Source: Kluyvera intermedia (GTDB lineage Bacteria > Pseudomonadota > Gammaproteobacteria > Enterobacterales > Enterobacteriaceae). From it: a stretch of 64,000 nucleotides of DNA. Position numbers and translations under genes: made by a program. The stretch lies in contig NZ_JAKCNS010000048.1 of NCBI RefSeq assembly GCF_021440345.1, forward strand, positions 1 through 64,000. The letters run 5' to 3'. Positions 61,055 through 64,000 of this stretch are shown here, one piece after another. Every line of letters starts with the position of its first letter. Position 1 is the stretch's first letter. The notes beneath the pieces are model-generated. The model did not search any database, was not told the DNA's origin, and saw only the letters and a list, made by a program, of their open reading frames with translations.

Positions 61055-62101
61055 ATGTTCTCCGCACTGCGCCACTGCATGGCAGCCCTGGCGCTCGGCG
61101 TATGTATTACTCTCCCGGCGCACGCGGCAACCGCCCCGCTGGGCACCATCGCCAATACTCAGGCTCGTTATATCGCCACCTATTTCCCAGGCCGAATCAC
61201 CGGTACACCCGCTGAGATGCTCTCTGCGGACTACATTCGCCAGCAGTTTGCCCAAATGGGCTACCAGAGCGATATTCGCACCTTCAGCAGCCGCTACATC
61301 TATACCAGCAAAGACAACCGTAAAAACTGGCATAACATAACCGGGAGTACCGTTATCGCGGCGCATGAAGGCAAATCCAGCCAGCAAATTATCGTGATGG
61401 CGCATCTGGATACCTATGCCCCCCACAGCGACAGCGACGTAGAAAAAAATCTCGGCGGCCTAACGCTTCAGGGTATCGACGACAATGCAATGGGCCTTGG
61501 CGTGATGCTGGAACTGGCTGAACGCTTTAAAAACATTCCCACGCAATACGGGATCCGCTTTATCGCTACCAGCGGTGAAGAGGAAGGAAAACTCGGTGCC
61601 GAGAATCTGTTAAAGCGCATGAGCAGCGGCGAGAAGAAAAATACGCTGCTGGTGATTAACCTCGATAACCTCGTCGTGGGCGACAAAATCTATTTTAACA
61701 GCGGCGTGAAAACCCCGGCCTCGGTACGTAAACTGACCCGCGACCGCGCGCTGACGATAGCTCACAGCCGCGGTATTGCCGCAGCAACGAACCCCGGGCT
61801 AAATCCCCAGTATCCACAAGGAACTGGCTGCTGTAATGATGCCGACGTGTTTGATAAAGCGGGGATCCCGGTGCTTTCCGTTGAGGCCACCAACTGGTCG
61901 CTGGGCAAAAAAGACGGCTTCCAACAGCGAGCAAAAAGCGCCAGTTTCCCGGATGGCACCAGCTGGCATAACGCCCATCTCGATAACCAGCAATATCTTG
62001 ATAAAGCGCTGCCGGGACGAATTGAACGCCGCAGCCGCGAAGTGGTTCGAGTAATGATGCCGCTGATGAAAGAGCTGGCGAAAGCGGAGAAACGCAGCTA
62101 G
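61055..62101 (+). CDS. iap: Iap, alkaline phosphatase isozyme-conversion aminopeptidase
   Basis: Exported M28-family zinc aminopeptidase (348 residues) that trims the N-terminal Arg of periplasmic alkaline phosphatase in E. coli. The signal peptide MFSALRHCMAALALGVCITLP ends at AHA. Metal and catalytic residues are in MAHLDTYAPHSDSD, GIDDNAMGLGVMLELA, ATSGEEEGKLGAENLL and VINLDNLVVGD. The start has AAGGA upstream. In E. coli the CRISPR-1 array lies downstream of this gene. Confidence 0.95.
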   Translation: MFSALRHCMAALALGVCITLPAHAATAPLGTIANTQARYIATYFPGRITGTPAEMLSADYIRQQFAQMGYQSDIRTFSSRYIYTSKDNRKNWHNITGSTVIAAHEGKSSQQIIVMAHLDTYAPHSDSDVEKNLGGLTLQGIDDNAMGLGVMLELAERFKNIPTQYGIRFIATSGEEEGKLGAENLLKRMSSGEKKNTLLVINLDNLVVGDKIYFNSGVKTPASVRKLTRDRALTIAHSRGIAAATNPGLNPQYPQGTGCCNDADVFDKAGIPVLSVEATNWSLGKKDGFQQRAKSASFPDGTSWHNAHLDNQQYLDKALPGRIERRSREVVRVMMPLMKELAKAEKRS

Positions 62102-62138
62102 TACGGATGGGTGCTGAGGATAAATCTAAACAGTCAAT

Positions 62139-62160
62139 ACGCGGGGATTTCTCCCCGCGT
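62139..62160. terminator. Bidirectional hairpin between iap and the hok gene
   Basis: ACGCGGGGA-TTTC-TCCCCGCGT is a perfect 9-bp stem with a 4-base loop between converging genes. It occurs once only and is not a CRISPR repeat, although its GC-rich core (CGCGGGGAT) happens to resemble part of type I-E repeats. Confidence 0.65.
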
Positions 62161-62165
62161 AATTG

Positions 62166-62318
62166 CTACTTCTTCGGTTCGTAAGCGAGAATAGCCTTAA
62201 ACTCCATACCCCGCTCCCGGATACTCAATTCGCACAGCGAATCGCGCACCATCAGCGTGAATCCTAATGCCGTTGCACACAGCACAATGATTGCCACCAG
62301 GGCATACTTTGTCAGCAT
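62166..62318 (-). CDS. hokE: HokE-like type I toxin
   Basis: A 50-residue Hok/Gef-family toxin: one N-terminal membrane helix ([20 protein letters not shown]), the family motif RDSLCEL with its conserved Cys, and C-terminus AYEPKK. It is closest in my memory to E. coli HokE. ATG 62318 has GGAGGCAAG upstream; an in-frame ATG 17 codons earlier is not used. In type I systems the toxin is silenced by an antisense Sok RNA; I could not delineate a sok gene. Whether the locus is active is unknown. Confidence 0.85.
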   Translation of the reverse strand: MLTKYALVAIIVLCATALGFTLMVRDSLCELSIRERGMEFKAILAYEPKK

Positions 62319-62539
62319 ATCTTGCCTCCCTGCAAAGAAGAGGCTAACATTTGAACTGTCTGGGTTCATACGCTGGCCTCAGGTTGATAGAAATATCGCC
62401 TGGGGCTTTCGTCTTTCTGGAACCCTGAAAATGCCCAAAGCCCAAAAAGCCTCAAGCACCCGGTGAGATTCTATAACCGACCGGCGCAGTCTCATGTTTC
62501 CTGACGCCAAATCTGGAAGCGCACTCGCATGCTAAAAAA

Positions 62540-62567
62540 AACGCCCCCGGCGATAAAGCAGGAGGCG
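62540..62567 (-). terminator. Intrinsic terminator of cysH
   Basis: On the minus strand GCGCCTCC...GGGGGCG forms a hairpin (one mismatch) around TGCTTTATCGCC and is followed by TTTTTTTTAGC, a clear U-tract (62533-62540). It lies 20 bases after the cysH stop. Confidence 0.8.
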
Positions 62568-62587
62568 CTGAATTTTTACAGTTCGGC

Positions 62588-63322
62588 TTAGCCTTCGTGC
62601 AGACCGCACTCGCGTTTTAGCCCAAAGAAGCGCGTCTCTTCTTCCGCCATGCCCGGCTCCCATTTACGGGTGGTATGGGTATCGCCGACCGACAGGTAGC
62701 CCTGATCCCACAGCGGATGATATTTCAGGCCATGCTTTTGCAGATACTGGTAGACCGTCCGGTTATCCCAGTCGATGATCGGCAGCACCTTAAACACTCC
62801 GCGCTGGATAGCCAGCACCGGCAGCGTGGCGCGGCTGCCGGACTGTTCGCGGCGAAGGCCAGCAAACCAGGTTTGCCCATTCAGCTGTTCCAGCGCCCGA
62901 TTCATCGGCTCAACTTTGTTGATGTCATTGTATTTCTCAATGCCTTCAACGCCCTGCTCCCACAGCTTGCCGTAGCGCGCTTCTTGCCAGGCGGCGCTTT
63001 CTTTCGCGCGGAAGACCTGCAGGTTGAGTTTGAGTTTGTCCGTTAACTCGTCAATAAACTGATAGGTCTCCGGGAACAGATAGCCGGTATCGGTCAAAAT
63101 AACCGGGATATCCGGGCGAATCTGATTCACCAGATGCAAACTGACTGCCGCCTGAATCCCAAAGCTTGAAGAGAGTACATATTCGCCGGGCAGGTTTTCC
63201 AGCGCCCAGGCCACGCGCTCTTCGGCAGTCAGCTTTTCCAGTTGGGCATTGGTTTCCGCCAGCGCCAGCACGCGGTCAACTTTCGGCAGTTCGTTTAGCG
63301 CGTTTAGATCGAGTTTGGACAT
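62588..63322 (-). CDS. cysH: CysH, PAPS reductase
   Basis: Thioredoxin-dependent phosphoadenylylsulfate reductase, 244 residues, releasing sulfite. The PP-loop-like [16 protein letters not shown] near 47 and the C-terminal catalytic KRECGLHEG (Cys near 239) are intact; it lacks the Fe-S cysteine pairs of plant/bacterial APS reductases, so it is PAPS-specific. Start 63322 ([12 protein letters not shown]) gives the E. coli length. It follows cysI after a REP-like palindrome. Confidence 0.97.
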   Translation of the reverse strand: MSKLDLNALNELPKVDRVLALAETNAQLEKLTAEERVAWALENLPGEYVLSSSFGIQAAVSLHLVNQIRPDIPVILTDTGYLFPETYQFIDELTDKLKLNLQVFRAKESAAWQEARYGKLWEQGVEGIEKYNDINKVEPMNRALEQLNGQTWFAGLRREQSGSRATLPVLAIQRGVFKVLPIIDWDNRTVYQYLQKHGLKYHPLWDQGYLSVGDTHTTRKWEPGMAEEETRFFGLKRECGLHEG

Positions 63323-63341
63323 AGGTTCCTCACTGTTCGCT

Positions 63342-63376
63342 TTGCCGGATGGGGCAATAGCACCGCCATCCGGCAA
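63342..63376. repeat. REP-like palindrome between cysI and cysH
   Basis: TTGCCGGATGG pairs with CCATCCGGCAA (63342-63352 and 63366-63376) around GGCAATAGCACCG. The GCCGGATGG/CCATCCGGC core is that of enterobacterial REP elements. It lies in the cysI-cysH gap and may stabilise the upstream message. Confidence 0.75.
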
Positions 63377-63383
63377 TCAGACG

Positions 63384-64000
63384 TTATTCCCAGAAATCTC
63401 GCGCTGGATCGAGCACCGGGCGAATGATGCCCGCACGCACCGTAAAGTCGCCGAAGCCTTCACCCGCTTCGCGCTCTTTCGCCCAGCGCCCAACCAGTTC
63501 GTCAATCGAGCCAAGGATCTCCGGCTCGGTAATATTTTCGCGATACATACGTGGAATTCGCGACCCGCTGCGGTTGCCACCGAGATGCAGGTTGTAGCGA
63601 CCCGGCGCTTTCCCCACCAGACCAATTTCCGCCAGCATTGCACGGCCACAGCCGTTCGGGCAGCCGGTCACACGCATGACGATATGCTCGTCAGGAATGC
63701 CATGTTTCTCCAGCACCGCTTCCACTTTGTCGGTAAACGACGGCAGGAAACGTTCGGCTTCCGCCATCGCCAGTGGACAAGTCGGGAACGACACGCAGGC
63801 CATCGAGTTTTCACGCTGCGGTTTCACCGCATTCATCAACCCGTGGTCACGCGCCAGCTTCTCGATTGCCGCCTTCTGGCTTTCCGGTACGCTGGCAATA
63901 ATCAGGTTCTGGTTAGCGGTAATACGGAAATCGCCTTTGTGGATTTTGGCTATCTCAAGCAGCCCGGTTTTCAGCGGACGACCTGGATAATCCAGAATAC
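63384..64000 (-). CDS. cysI: CysI, sulfite reductase haemoprotein (C-terminal part)
   Basis: Beta subunit of NADPH-sulfite reductase, which reduces sulfite to sulfide. Only the last ~205 codons are in the window; the frame is open to position 64000 and the 5' part lies beyond. The four cysteines binding the [4Fe-4S]/sirohaem pair are visible: CVSFPTC and [10 protein letters not shown]. The visible part begins around the sequence [22 protein letters not shown] and runs to the natural end RDFWE. It precedes cysH in the cysJIH order. Confidence 0.96.
   Translation of the reverse strand, partial: ILDYPGRPLKTGLLEIAKIHKGDFRITANQNLIIASVPESQKAAIEKLARDHGLMNAVKPQRENSMACVSFPTCPLAMAEAERFLPSFTDKVEAVLEKHGIPDEHIVMRVTGCPNGCGRAMLAEIGLVGKAPGRYNLHLGGNRSGSRIPRMYRENITEPEILGSIDELVGRWAKEREAGEGFGDFTVRAGIIRPVLDPARDFWE

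Noticed and set aside
62102-62165. Possible CRISPR repeat after iap (GCGGGGAT core)
   Set aside because: It is a single perfect hairpin with no second copy and no spacer periodicity; it is better read as a terminator.
62319-62369. Longer start for the hok gene (17 extra codons)
   Set aside because: The extension would bury the hydrophobic N-terminus typical of Hok, and the good ribosome-binding site is before the inner ATG.

Overview
The window is a chromosomal segment from a gamma-proteobacterium of the Enterobacteriaceae. Most proteins resemble their Escherichia coli counterparts almost residue for residue, and the backbone order (hyc-hyp-fhlA ... ygbA ... mutS ... rpoS-nlpD-pcm-surE-truD-ispF-ispD-ftsB-ygbE-cysCND-iap-cysH-cysI) is the E. 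coli one. A tryptophanase operon (so probably indole-positive), a haem-uptake hmu operon and a hydroxyarylic acid decarboxylase operon together suggest the Klebsiella oxytoca complex, Raoultella or a close relative. The genus is an inference; no rRNA or tRNA gene was recognised.

Layout. (1) 68-8087, minus strand: hycABCDEFGHI, the hydrogenase-3/formate hydrogenlyase operon, with a palindromic repeat between hycF and hycE. (2) 8302-14168, plus strand: hypABCDE and the activator fhlA. The hycA-hypA gap holds back-to-back sigma-54 promoters and FhlA-type sites. (3) 14225-21668: accessory genes, namely a two-TOBE molybdate-binding protein, an exported esterase-like hydrolase, the glycyl radical enzyme PflD with activase PflC, a PhyH-type dioxygenase divergent from an AraC regulator, ygbA and an Rdx/SelW-like protein. 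(4) 21749-27920: Fur-box-led hmuRSTUV. (5) 28026-31226: tnaCAB, including a 25-codon TnaC leader peptide and a CRP site. (6) 31263-32704: yedEF, then mutS at 33014.

(7) 35576-47948: purine salvage and catabolism, with xdhABC, ygfM-xdhD, xanQ, guaD and ghxQ. The two xanthine-dehydrogenase-type operons each have a sigma-54 promoter and share an upstream palindrome that could be the binding site of one enhancer-binding activator. (8) 47995-50836: the kpdBCD (vdc-type) decarboxylase operon divergent from its MarR regulator hosA, with two operator copies between them. (9) 50929-57733: rpoS-nlpD, pcm-surE-truD-ispF-ispD, ftsB, ygbE. (10) 57777-64000: sulfate assimilation (cysDNC, cysH, the 3' part of cysI), with iap and a hokE-like toxin gene in the gap that holds CRISPR-Cas in many E. 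coli; no CRISPR array is seen here.

Functionally the window is rich in anaerobic and molybdenum-linked metabolism: formate hydrogenlyase, glycyl radical chemistry, two molybdenum hydroxylases, a molybdate binder and probably selenium/sulfur trafficking (YedEF, Rdx protein). These lie beside substrate-induced catabolic units (tna, kpd, xdh) inserted on either side of mutS. The most interesting points are the tnaC leader, the paired sigma-54 control of the xdh operons, the cysteine-free ferredoxin-like domain of XdhD, and the uncharacterised PhyH/AraC pair.
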